This document shows, piece by piece, positions 52,686 through 60,933 of a stretch of 64,000 bases of DNA. The stretch covers positions 10,089 to 74,088 of the forward strand of contig NZ_NNRM01000018.1 of assembly GCF_002252525.1 (NCBI RefSeq), read 5' to 3'. Below the pieces are notes generated by a model. The model was not told the DNA's origin. It saw only the letters and a program-made list of their open reading frames with translations, and did not search any database. The stretch is from Brucella pseudogrignonensis (GTDB lineage Bacteria; Pseudomonadota; Alphaproteobacteria; Rhizobiales; Rhizobiaceae). The position numbers and the translations under genes are program-made. The stretch's first letter is position 1. Each line of letters opens with the position of its first letter.

Positions 52686-54488
52686 ATGGCTATTGCTACA
52701 GATTTTGCGGGTACGGACAGAGAGGCAGGCTCTCGCGTAAGTCCCGGCGATTTCAAACATTATCGCATCGTTCCGGCACGTTATCCGGCCCGCGTCGTTG
52801 GCACGATCCTGGCCGCAGGCCTGATTATCGCCGTGCTGCAATCGGTCATGACCAACCCTAAATGGGGCTGGCCGGTCTTTGCAGAATGGTTCTTGTCAGA
52901 GCCCGTTCTTGTCGGTTTGATGCGAACGCTGTGGCTGACAGCGCTTGCAACAGTGCTGGGATTTGCATTGGGAACCGCACTCGCGCTTGCTCGCGTTTCA
53001 CGCTCGCCGCTGCTATCCGGTCTTTCCTGGGCCTATATCTGGCTGCTGCGATCCATTCCACTGATCGTCCTGCTTCTTGTTCTGAACAATCTCGGCTATC
53101 TATATGAAACTGTTAGGCTTGGTGTTCCTTACACGGATATAACTTTTGCCGAATATCCAACCGTTCAGATCCTCAGTCCGTTCGCTGCCGCCCTTCTGGG
53201 CTTGAGTCTCAATCAGGCTGCGTTCTCTTCCGAAATCATCCGCGGCGGCATTCTGTCTGTCGATCAGGGTCAGCTTGAAGCTGCCGCCGCTCTCGGCTTG
53301 CCGCGACGCAGACAAGCCTTCCGCATCGTGCTTCCGCAAGCCATGCGTACGATCCTTCCAACGGGCTTCAACGAGATCATCGGTCTCGCTAAAGGCACAT
53401 CGATGGTCTACGTGCTTGCGCTGCCGGAACTGTTCTACACGGTGCAGGTAATCTACCGCCGCAACCTCGAAGTCATTCCCCTGCTGATGGTCGCAACCGT
53501 CTGGTATCTGATCATCATGACGGTGCTTTCGATCGCGCAATATTACATCGAACGCCATTTCTCGCGCGGTGCATTACGCAATCCGCCGCCAGCCATTCTG
53601 ACACGCCTGTTCGCTCGTTTCGTTCCAGCAAAAAGTCCCGTATCGAGCAAAGCGGAGAATGTTGCATCGAGCGAACAGGATGCGCGGATTACCGAAACAC
53701 TTGCTGTCAGCGGGTTCACCGGCACGCGACGCGGTGCGGTGGATATTCACGGGGTATCGAAGAGCTTCGGCAACAATCTGGTTCTCGACAATGTCAGCCT
53801 GCACATCAAGCCCGGTAGTGTGACTGCAATCCTCGGCCCATCGGGTTCGGGCAAGTCGACATTGCTGCGATCTATCAATCATCTGGAACGTGTGGATGAC
53901 GGCTTTATCTCGATTGATGACGAACTGCTGGGCTATCGCCAGAGCGGTAACACTCTCTACGAGTTGAAAGAAAAAGACATTCTGAAAAAGCGCGTCGATG
54001 TCGGCATGGTGTTTCAGAACTTCAATCTCTTCCCGCATCTGACCGTGCTGGAAAACATCATCGAAGCACCGATGATTGTCCGTGGCCTGAGCCGGAACGC
54101 CGCGACCGTGATTGCAAAACGCCTGCTTGCCCGCGTTGGTCTCAGCGAAAAAATCAATGCTTATCCGCGCCAGCTTTCCGGCGGTCAGCAACAGCGTGTC
54201 GCCATCGCCCGCACATTGGCACTCAATCCAAAAGTCATCCTGTTCGACGAGCCAACCTCGGCGCTCGACCCGGAACTGGTTGGTGAAGTGCTGGATGTCA
54301 TCAAGGAGCTTGCACGCTCTGGCACCACGCTTGTCATCGTAACCCATGAGATCGGCTTTGCCCGTGAAGTGGCGGATACGGTGGTCTTCATGGAAGAGGG
54401 CCGTATTCTCGAAACCGGCAGGCCAGAGCAGCTTTTCAATGCGGCAACGCATCCCCGAACCCGGGAGTTTCTCGCAAAAGTCCTCTGA
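52686..54488 (+). CDS. Amino-acid ABC importer, permease and ATPase fused
   Basis: 600 aa. The N-terminal half is a HisM/GlnP-type permease: LMRTLWLTALATVLGFALGT near 78 and the EAA loop EAAAALGLPRRRQAFRIVLPQ near 200. The C-terminal half is a GlnQ-type ATPase: AILGPSGSGKSTLL near 385, LSGGQQQRVAIARTL near 500, ILFDEPTSALDPEL near 522. A linker of about 45 residues with Lys/Ser joins them. Such proteins form homodimers that replace separate GlnP and GlnQ. ATG at 52686 has GGAG eleven bases upstream; TTG at 52680 is the alternative. The binding proteins are encoded next. Confidence 0.9.
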   Translation: MAIATDFAGTDREAGSRVSPGDFKHYRIVPARYPARVVGTILAAGLIIAVLQSVMTNPKWGWPVFAEWFLSEPVLVGLMRTLWLTALATVLGFALGTALALARVSRSPLLSGLSWAYIWLLRSIPLIVLLLVLNNLGYLYETVRLGVPYTDITFAEYPTVQILSPFAAALLGLSLNQAAFSSEIIRGGILSVDQGQLEAAAALGLPRRRQAFRIVLPQAMRTILPTGFNEIIGLAKGTSMVYVLALPELFYTVQVIYRRNLEVIPLLMVATVWYLIIMTVLSIAQYYIERHFSRGALRNPPPAILTRLFARFVPAKSPVSSKAENVASSEQDARITETLAVSGFTGTRRGAVDIHGVSKSFGNNLVLDNVSLHIKPGSVTAILGPSGSGKSTLLRSINHLERVDDGFISIDDELLGYRQSGNTLYELKEKDILKKRVDVGMVFQNFNLFPHLTVLENIIEAPMIVRGLSRNAATVIAKRLLARVGLSEKINAYPRQLSGGQQQRVAIARTLALNPKVILFDEPTSALDPELVGEVLDVIKELARSGTTLVIVTHEIGFAREVADTVVFMEEGRILETGRPEQLFNAATHPRTREFLAKVL

Positions 54489-54510
54489 CGTCAGAACGCC
54501 CGCTTTGTTA

Positions 54511-54552
54511 AGCGCATTCCGAAAATCGGTTCTCACTTTTCGGGATGCGCTC
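54511..54552. repeat. REP-like palindrome after permease-ATPase gene
   Basis: AGCGCAT-CCGAAAA and TTTTCGGGATGCGCT arms around TCGGTTCTCAC. It is very similar to 57622-57664 and could stabilise the upstream message or act as a processing site between the transporter and binding-protein genes. Confidence 0.7.
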
Positions 54553-54651
54553 AGGATCCAAACCACAACTCCCGACACTTACGATTGCCCTGACGGGGCA
54601 GTCGACAGGGATTGTTTGTCCAAAATTCAGATTATTCTCAGGAGTCATTCA

Positions 54652-55593
54652 ATGAAATCGGTCAACTACAAGAACGCAATATTGGGCAGCTTTCTGGCAG
54701 CAGCAACGCTGTTCAGCGCGCCAGCCTTTTCCGCAGAGCTTGATTTTAGCCCGGAGCAGCCAAACCGTCTGCGCACGGAAAAGAGCGAAGCCGTCGTCAA
54801 TGCCGTTCCCAAGGATTTCAAGTTTGTGCAGGACGGCAAGTTCGTCGTCGGCATTAATCCCTGGGTGCCTCCGATCAGCACTTATGCAACCGATGCAAAG
54901 ACTGTCGTGGCTTTCGATCCCGATCTTATCCAGCTGGTTTCCGATACATTGGGCCGTGAGCTTGTGCTGGTGCCAATCGCCTGGGCGGATTGGCCGCTTT
55001 CGCTTCAATCTGGCAAGTTCGATGCGGTTATTTCAAATGTGACCGTAACCGAAGAGCGCAAGGAAAAGTTCGACTTTTCAACGTATCGCAAGGATGAGCT
55101 TGGCTTTTATGTGAAGGCCGACAGTCCGATCACGTCGCTGAAAGAGCCGAAGGACATTGCGGGTCTCAAAATCATCACCGATCCAGGCACTAATCAGGAA
55201 AACATCCTTGTGCAATGGGACAAGCAGAACGTTGAAGCGGGCCTGAAGCCTGTAGAAATTCAGTATTACGACGATGATGCCGTCAAGAGCCTAGCTATTG
55301 ATTCCGGTCGTGCGGATGCGGTTTTCAGCGTCAATGCAGTGCAGGCCTATGCTGCATCGCAGCACGGCAAAACCAAGCTTGTCGGCACAGTAAGCGGCGG
55401 CTGGCCGCAGACGGCCGAGGTGGCAATCACCACACGCAAGGGCAGCGGTCTGGCCGATACGCTGACGCTCTCGCTCAATGAACTCATCAAGAACGGCAAA
55501 TATCATCAGGTGCTTGAGCGTTGGAGCCTGAGTTCAGAAGCCGTTGATGAGGCCAAAACAAACCCTGCTGGATTGCCGAAAAGCGGATCGTAA
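54652..55593 (+). CDS. Amino-acid ABC binding protein, paralogue 1
   Basis: 313 aa. Signal peptide with cleavage near PAFSA-E. The mature protein is an SBP_bac_3 type: FVVGINPWVPPIS near 62, a domain with VISNVTVTEERKEKFDFST near 130, and QYYDDDAVKSLAI near 205. It shares whole segments with the next two proteins (for instance KAKTVV-like, EERKEKFDFSTYRK and TRKGSGLA). ATG at 54652 has AGGAG upstream. It should bind the sulfur-containing amino acid taken up by the fused permease-ATPase. Confidence 0.88.
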   Translation: MKSVNYKNAILGSFLAAATLFSAPAFSAELDFSPEQPNRLRTEKSEAVVNAVPKDFKFVQDGKFVVGINPWVPPISTYATDAKTVVAFDPDLIQLVSDTLGRELVLVPIAWADWPLSLQSGKFDAVISNVTVTEERKEKFDFSTYRKDELGFYVKADSPITSLKEPKDIAGLKIITDPGTNQENILVQWDKQNVEAGLKPVEIQYYDDDAVKSLAIDSGRADAVFSVNAVQAYAASQHGKTKLVGTVSGGWPQTAEVAITTRKGSGLADTLTLSLNELIKNGKYHQVLERWSLSSEAVDEAKTNPAGLPKSGS

Positions 55594-55668
55594 GATCCGC
55601 TCGTAACGGGGTAAAATCTAAAGAAATCAGGTCATTACACAGAGTTTTACACTCAAGGAGATGGGAAT

Positions 55669-56613
55669 ATGACTTATATCAGAAAAGCGGGATACTTCAC
55701 TGCGAGCCTGATTTCAGGGGCTTTGCTGATGACCAATGCTGCATGGAGTGAGGGCAGATTTGATCTCAGTCCAGAACAGCCAAACCGTTTGCGGGTTGAA
55801 AAAATCGATAAGCGTATCGATGAGGTCAAGGACTTCAAATTCGTCAAAGACGGTGTGCTGACCATCGGCATCAGCACCAGCGGGCATCTGCCGCTGCACG
55901 ACTATGCATCAGATTCCAAGACCGTCATCGGCTACGATGTCGATCTGGCACAGATCATTGCCGATAGTCTCGGGCGCGATCTGGAACTGGTTTCGGTTGC
56001 TTGGGCCGATTGGCCTCTTGGGCTTGCTTCAGGCAAATTCGATGCGGTGATTTCCAATGTCACTGTGACGGAAGAGCGGAAGGAAAAGTTTGATTTTTCC
56101 ACTTATCGCAAGGATGAGCTTGGCTTTTACGTCAAGGCTGACAGCGCGATCAAGGAGCTGAAACAGCCCAAGGATATTGAAGGTCTCAAGATCATCACCG
56201 ATGCAGGCACCAATCAGGAAAAGGTGCTTTTGGAATGGGATCGTCAGAATGTTGCAGCCGGTCTGAAACCGATTGAGGTGCAATATTACGATGATGACGC
56301 GGTCAAGGATCTCGCCATTCAAAGTGGCCGCGCCGATGCGGTGTTTAGCGTGAATGCGACGCAGGCTTATTCCGCTGGTATCAATGGCAAGACCAAGCTG
56401 GTTGGCACGGTCAGTGGCGGCTGGCCAATCACCGCTGAGATTGCGGTCACAACGCGCAAGGGCAGTGGGCTTGCAGCTCCACTGACCAATGTTCTCAACG
56501 ATCTGATTGCAAGCGGTGCCTATACCAAGGTTCTTGATACCTGGAACCTCGGGCCAGAAGCCATCACCGAAGCCAAGACAAATCCACAGGGCCTGCCGAA
56601 AAGCGGTTCGTGA
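55669..56613 (+). CDS. Amino-acid ABC binding protein, paralogue 2
   Basis: 314 aa. Signal peptide near LLMTNAAWSEG. Closest relative of the previous protein: the stretch DAVISNVTVTEERKEKFDFS and the following TYRKDELGFYVKADS are unchanged between them. The ligand pocket segments differ (GISTSGHLPLHDYASDSK against GINPWVPPISTYATDAK), suggesting a related but different substrate. It lies 75 bases downstream with its own AAGGAGATGGG ribosome site. Confidence 0.88.
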   Translation: MTYIRKAGYFTASLISGALLMTNAAWSEGRFDLSPEQPNRLRVEKIDKRIDEVKDFKFVKDGVLTIGISTSGHLPLHDYASDSKTVIGYDVDLAQIIADSLGRDLELVSVAWADWPLGLASGKFDAVISNVTVTEERKEKFDFSTYRKDELGFYVKADSAIKELKQPKDIEGLKIITDAGTNQEKVLLEWDRQNVAAGLKPIEVQYYDDDAVKDLAIQSGRADAVFSVNATQAYSAGINGKTKLVGTVSGGWPITAEIAVTTRKGSGLAAPLTNVLNDLIASGAYTKVLDTWNLGPEAITEAKTNPQGLPKSGS

Positions 56614-56684
56614 GGGGCTGGGCTGGCACATGAGGGGACCGCATATGCCAGCCCGCTTTAGTTTACACAAATGGAGAACGGTTC

Positions 56685-57614
56685 ATGAGAGCAGGTGCTC
56701 TGTTAGTTGCTGCATGGGCGTTGGTAAGCGCTTCATCTCTGCCGGCCTTTTCGGAGGATGATTTTGATTTATCACCCGAGCAGGCTGGTCGCATTCATGT
56801 GCAGAAAGATGCCAAGGCAATTGCGGCCATCCCCGCAGATTTCAAATTCGTCACGCCGGGCAAGCTGACTGTTGCCGTTGCGCCGGGTGGTCCGCCGCTG
56901 GCGGCCTATGCCACAGATGCCAAAACTGTTGTGGGTGCGGATGCAGACTATGCGTCGGCGATTGCGGAAAGCCTTGGGCTTGAACTTGAAAGCGTTCCGG
57001 TTGCATGGATCGATTGGCCGCTGGGTCTCGCATCAGGCAAATATGATGCTGTGATATCCAATGTTGGCGTAACGGAAGAGCGCAAGGAAAAGTTCGACTT
57101 TTCGACCTATCGGCAAGGCCTGCATGGCTTCTTCGTAAAGGCCGATAGTGGCGTTACCTCCATCAAGGAACCAAAGGATGCGGCAGGCCTCCGCATCATC
57201 GTGGGTGCCGGGACCAATCAGGAGCGCATTCTGGTCAAGTGGAGCGAAGAGAATGAGAAGGCGGGGCTGAAACCGCTGGAACTGCAATATTACGATGACG
57301 AAGCTGCCAGCCTTCTGGCTCTGCAATCGGGCCGGGCCGATGTGATTGTGCAGCCCCACGCGCAGCTCGTGTTCATCGCCTCCCGCGACAAGAATATCAA
57401 ACGCGTCGGCACGCTGAGTGCGGGCTGGCCGGATCGCTCGGATGTGGCGATTACAACGCGCAAAGGCAGCGGACTTGCCGATGCACTGACCATTGCCACC
57501 AACAGCCTGATCGCAAGCGGAGACTATGCCCGCATCCTCGACCGCTGGCATCTGGAGGAAGAGGCTCTCAAACAATCGGAGACCAATCCGCCCGGATTGC
57601 CGAAGTTCAAATAA
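56685..57614 (+). CDS. Amino-acid ABC binding protein, paralogue 3 (divergent)
   Basis: 309 aa. Signal peptide with cleavage near PAFSED. It keeps EERKEKFDFSTYRQGLHGF and QYYDDEAASLLALQSGRAD, but pocket residues differ more (VAPGGPPLAAYATDAK, VQPHAQLVFIASRDK in place of VFSNVNA-type). It probably serves a third ligand or a different uptake system. GGAGAACGG ribosome site twelve bases before ATG. It ends the binding-protein series. Confidence 0.85.
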   Translation: MRAGALLVAAWALVSASSLPAFSEDDFDLSPEQAGRIHVQKDAKAIAAIPADFKFVTPGKLTVAVAPGGPPLAAYATDAKTVVGADADYASAIAESLGLELESVPVAWIDWPLGLASGKYDAVISNVGVTEERKEKFDFSTYRQGLHGFFVKADSGVTSIKEPKDAAGLRIIVGAGTNQERILVKWSEENEKAGLKPLELQYYDDEAASLLALQSGRADVIVQPHAQLVFIASRDKNIKRVGTLSAGWPDRSDVAITTRKGSGLADALTIATNSLIASGDYARILDRWHLEEEALKQSETNPPGLPKFK

Positions 57615-57621
57615 CATCTCT

Positions 57622-57664
57622 ACGCGCATCCCGAAAACCGGTTCCGACTTTGCGGGATGCACTC
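57622..57664. repeat. REP-like palindrome after third binding-protein gene
   Basis: ACGCGCATCCCGAAAA and TTGCGGGATGC arms around CCGGTTCCGAC. It is nearly the same as 54511-54552. It lies seven bases after the stop codon of the third binding-protein gene and may act as a stability hairpin. Confidence 0.7.
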
Positions 57665-57683
57665 ACATACAAAAGGATAAAAC

Positions 57684-58280
57684 GTGCCAAAATCGATTGA
57701 TTATTTCTTTTCCATCGGCTCGCCCTGGTCATATCTCGGGCTTGATACGCTTGAGGAACTGGCAGAGCGGCATGTGGTTGAAATCAAGCCATATCTTGCG
57801 ACCGTCATCGAGGAAAATGGCGGCATCTTTTCGCGCAATCGTCCGGAAGCCCGTCGCGCTTATGGCACGCAGGATCTCAAGCGGTGGGCCAAGTTTCGCG
57901 GAAAACCGCTTTTCATTGATGATCGCCCGGCTCTGAGTGATCCCACACCTGCTTCATTCAGTGTAATTGCGGCTTACCTTGACGGTCAAAACTGGCTGCA
58001 GCTGACACGCGTGCTTCAACATGCGTTTTGGTCTGAGGCTAAGGATATTGGCAAGCCGGAAGTCCGCAGTGCGGTCGCGAATGAAGCTGGCTTCAACGGT
58101 CAGTATCTGGTTGGGCGCGAGAATGATCACGACGTTCAGGCCAAATGGAAATCGGATCGCGAACGTGCCGTCGACAAGGGTGTGTTTGGTTTTCCGACCT
58201 ATATTTACGATACTGAGACTTATTGGGGACAAGATAATCTCGGCTTTCTGGCGAGCCATTTGCGCGGAGAAACCTATTAA
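57684..58280 (+). CDS. DsbA-fold GST-kappa/2-hydroxychromene-2-carboxylate isomerase-like
   Basis: 198 aa. IDYFFSIGSPWSYLGLDTLE at the start contains the active Ser (SPWSY) of kappa-class GSTs and HCCA isomerases, which replaces the CxxC of thioredoxins. KGVFGFPTYIY near 165 holds the cis-Pro. GTG at 57684 follows AGGATAAAAC. In this context it may use glutathione on a thiol or disulfide intermediate of the sulfur pathway; naphthalene-type aromatic genes, where true HCCA isomerases occur, are absent. Confidence 0.82.
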   Translation: MPKSIDYFFSIGSPWSYLGLDTLEELAERHVVEIKPYLATVIEENGGIFSRNRPEARRAYGTQDLKRWAKFRGKPLFIDDRPALSDPTPASFSVIAAYLDGQNWLQLTRVLQHAFWSEAKDIGKPEVRSAVANEAGFNGQYLVGRENDHDVQAKWKSDRERAVDKGVFGFPTYIYDTETYWGQDNLGFLASHLRGETY

Positions 58281-58336
58281 ATTCAAATGGCTGCATTAGA
58301 AACTTCAGATAATGCAGCCAGTTGCTATATCGGCTG

Positions 58337-59059
58337 TCAGCGAAGCGCGTATCCACCATCCGGATAAAGGTTCGATCCGGTCACAAACCTGTTTCCCATC
58401 AGGTAAAGTACGGTATCGGCAATCTCGGATTCAGTGCCTGGTCTGCCGACAAGCGAATTTTGACGATAGTGTTCATAGGCCATTTCGCGTATTTCCCGCG
58501 GACGATTTTGCCAAAGATGGCCGTCGATTGTACCGGGTGAAATCGTGTTCACCCGGATGGGTGCCAGATCAATCGCCAACCCGCGACCGAGCCCTTCGAT
58601 TGCACTGTTGCAAGCTGCATAAACTGCGCCACCCTTGATTGGTCTTGCGCTGGCTGCACCCGCCATCAAGGTGATCGAACCAGCCTTGTTGAGATGCGGA
58701 ACAGCTTGTTTCACAGCCCAGTATTGGCCCCAGAACTTTGAACGAAACGGGCTTTCAATTGCCTCTATGTCGTCGCTGTCGAGACCGACCACAGTGTAAG
58801 TGGCCGCCGGGACGAACAGATGATCGAAAGCGCCGATTGTTCTGAAAAATGTCGCAAGAGATTGAATGTCGGAGGTATCGACTTCCAGTGCGGTTGATCT
58901 CTCTCCCAGAGTTATAGCAGCCTGTTCAAGTCTTGCAGGATCGCGTGCGCCTAGAACGACCTTACCGCCGGCTTTTACCGCCTTCTTTGCAACGGCAAAC
59001 CCGATCCCGGTACTTCCACCAATCACGACGATTGTCTTATCTCGCAGTGCTTCTGACAT
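58337..59059 (-). CDS. SDR-family protein with Tyr-x3-Asn in place of Tyr-x3-Lys
   Basis: 240 aa. VIGGSTGIGFAVAKKA near residue 13 is the cofactor motif. The usual SDR order follows, with LMAGAASARP near 133 and DLAPIRVNTISPGTIDG near 170. At the active site it has VYAACNSAIEG near 146, so the invariant Lys is Asn; I confirmed the codon as AAC on the minus strand. Without Lys the proton relay should be impaired, so it may be a binding protein or have a different reaction. It is divergent from the LysR gene at 59167 and is probably regulated by it. Confidence 0.85.
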   Translation of the reverse strand: MSEALRDKTIVVIGGSTGIGFAVAKKAVKAGGKVVLGARDPARLEQAAITLGERSTALEVDTSDIQSLATFFRTIGAFDHLFVPAATYTVVGLDSDDIEAIESPFRSKFWGQYWAVKQAVPHLNKAGSITLMAGAASARPIKGGAVYAACNSAIEGLGRGLAIDLAPIRVNTISPGTIDGHLWQNRPREIREMAYEHYRQNSLVGRPGTESEIADTVLYLMGNRFVTGSNLYPDGGYALR

Positions 59060-59166
59060 TGCTCACCCTTCACAGCGCTGAAATTGTGTGAAAGGCAATC
59101 TATCATGGAGAAAATTTCGCACTTCTGGCATTATTTATATTCAATCACGACAAATATTATCGACAG

Positions 59167-60063
59167 ATGATTTCAAACGAACGGTTCAACGGTATCAGAG
59201 CATTTGTTCAGGCTGAGCAATCGGGCAGCTTCGCGGCTGCATCAACCGTATTGGGCCTGTCGCAATCTGCGGTCAGCAAGTCTGTTGCTCGGCTTGAAGA
59301 TCGTCTCGGTGTGCGGTTGTTTCATCGCACGACCCGCAGTCTAAGCCTGACCGACGAGGGACGCATTTATCTTGAAAGTTGCCGTCGGGCGCTTGAAGAG
59401 CTTGCGAATGCAGAAACTGCACTTTCTTCCCGCATAGCTGTTCCGTCAGGACGGGTGCGGATTAATCTGCCGGATTTGTTTGGCCGGAAATGCGTTGCAC
59501 CTTTGTTGATGCAACTCGCACAGGCCCATCCACAGCTGCATTTTGAAATGTCATTTGAAAACCGCGTCGTGAACCTGATCGAAGAGGGGTACGACCTTGC
59601 GGTGCGGATCGGTGATCTGCCCGATAGTACGGATCTGATTTCTAAACGCGTGGGTCAGCAGGACGTCATCATTTGTGCATCGCCCTCTTATATATCGGCC
59701 TACGGTAAGCCTTTGAAACTGAGTGACGTTCAAGAGCATTTCTGCGTCACGCAGTTTCGCGGTGGGCGGAATGAACCATGGGTCGTTTTAAACGAGCATG
59801 GGGAAAAGGTTCGATGCGATATCCGCGCGAACCATAGCTTTGCTGCTTTTGATATGATCGTCGATGCGGGTATTGCTGGCTTGGGGCTTGTTCAGGTACC
59901 CCGCTGGCTGGTCGAAGACAAGCTCTTGTCCGGCGCATTGGTTCAGGTTTTGCCGGATATCAGAACACCCTCGTTGCCGATCCGTATCATATGGCCGGGC
60001 GGGCGTGTTCTTGCGTCACGCGTGAGAGCAACGATTGGTATAATTGCTGAAGGCTTGCGGTAG
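59167..60063 (+). CDS. LysR-family regulator divergent from SDR
   Basis: 298 aa. Winged helix: IRAFVQAEQSGSFAAASTVL, LSQSAVSKSVARLEDRLG, VRLFHRTTRSLSLTDEGRIY. This is the CrgA/DhcR-type pattern. The effector domain runs to residue 298, with YDLAVRIGDLPDSTDLISKR near 140. It starts 107 bases from the divergent SDR gene, and that gap contains A/T-rich sequence for LysR binding. The likely target is the SDR gene. Confidence 0.88.
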   Translation: MISNERFNGIRAFVQAEQSGSFAAASTVLGLSQSAVSKSVARLEDRLGVRLFHRTTRSLSLTDEGRIYLESCRRALEELANAETALSSRIAVPSGRVRINLPDLFGRKCVAPLLMQLAQAHPQLHFEMSFENRVVNLIEEGYDLAVRIGDLPDSTDLISKRVGQQDVIICASPSYISAYGKPLKLSDVQEHFCVTQFRGGRNEPWVVLNEHGEKVRCDIRANHSFAAFDMIVDAGIAGLGLVQVPRWLVEDKLLSGALVQVLPDIRTPSLPIRIIWPGGRVLASRVRATIGIIAEGLR

Positions 60064-60100
60064 ATCGCGCCGCGCTTGATAGGCGCGGCGCCGCTTAATT

Positions 60101-60556
60101 TTACTGGCTGGAGAGGCTGTTTCCAGCTGGGGCACCAAGCTCAAAAAGCTTGGAACCTTGCTCGCCATCGATCTCCCGATAACCAATGATCCGAAACCAT
60201 TTAACGACATCAGGACGGTCAAGCCAGCTTCTGGAATGTATCGGACGGTCGCCGGAAAGCGCCTGAATTTGCTTTATGTGCTTCCGGCAAAAGCGGACGG
60301 ATCGCGCATTGAAGAAATCTTCCTTCGCTGCAAACAGCGTATCTGTTCCATCATCCGCCTCTTGCCAGGCAATGATCGCCACGACCTTGTCGTCTTCAAT
60401 CAGTGCATGTGCGCGTCCTTCGCGCAAGTTCATGGTAAGGTTATCATAGGCCGATCTTACGTCTTTCCCAGCCGCGATATATTCTGCTGCCATTCGCTCT
60501 GAAAGGTCGTGAAAAACGCTTTCCAGATCACCAACACTTGCCGTGCGTGCTTTCAT
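60101..60556 (-). CDS. Unknown small protein, possibly GNAT-like
   Basis: 151 aa. MKARTASVGDLESVFHDLSE at the start and AHALIEDDKVVAIIAWQEAD near 55 have the strand order of a divergent GNAT or phage-internal-protein (DUF2833-like) acyltransferase, but no acetyl-CoA-binding loop can be recognised. It ends GAPAGNSLSSQ. An excellent GGGAGGT ribosome site seven bases before ATG supports a real gene. It may stem from a phage. Confidence 0.55.
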   Translation of the reverse strand: MKARTASVGDLESVFHDLSERMAAEYIAAGKDVRSAYDNLTMNLREGRAHALIEDDKVVAIIAWQEADDGTDTLFAAKEDFFNARSVRFCRKHIKQIQALSGDRPIHSRSWLDRPDVVKWFRIIGYREIDGEQGSKLFELGAPAGNSLSSQ

Positions 60557-60933
60557 CTTTCTGACCTCCCTTGGTTATTTTCCTCCGCACCGAAAGGGAT
60601 AATCTGATTATCCCAAGGCTGATCGGATCAATATCTTCAACGTTAAAACGCTGAAGCCAGTTCCACTTTGAAAATATGCCATGTTGGGTTTGTCGATAAA
60701 ACCCAATAAAGCCAACGCAAGATATTGGGATGGAGTCTAACATTGCTCTGTGACGGGCGCTTAGCACGATGATCCATGAATCACGGAAATATGAAGCGCA
60801 AATTCCTTGAGTGGCGCAGGCTGCGCAATCATATTTCTTAGCTCAATGAGTACGTAGTCGTAAAATCACCGATCTGACAAACGCTCATCGAGAAGCGCCC
60901 ACCTCATTTCGCAATAGCCTCAGGAACAATCAA
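60557..60933. other. Intergenic region with operator-like palindrome
   Basis: Between the divergent unknown gene and the LLM monooxygenase gene. It contains GGGATAATC-T-GATTATCCC at 60596-60614, a 19-base perfect dyad placed 40 bases before the minus-strand gene. The rest shows no gene; two short minus-strand frames lack ribosome sites. Confidence 0.45.
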
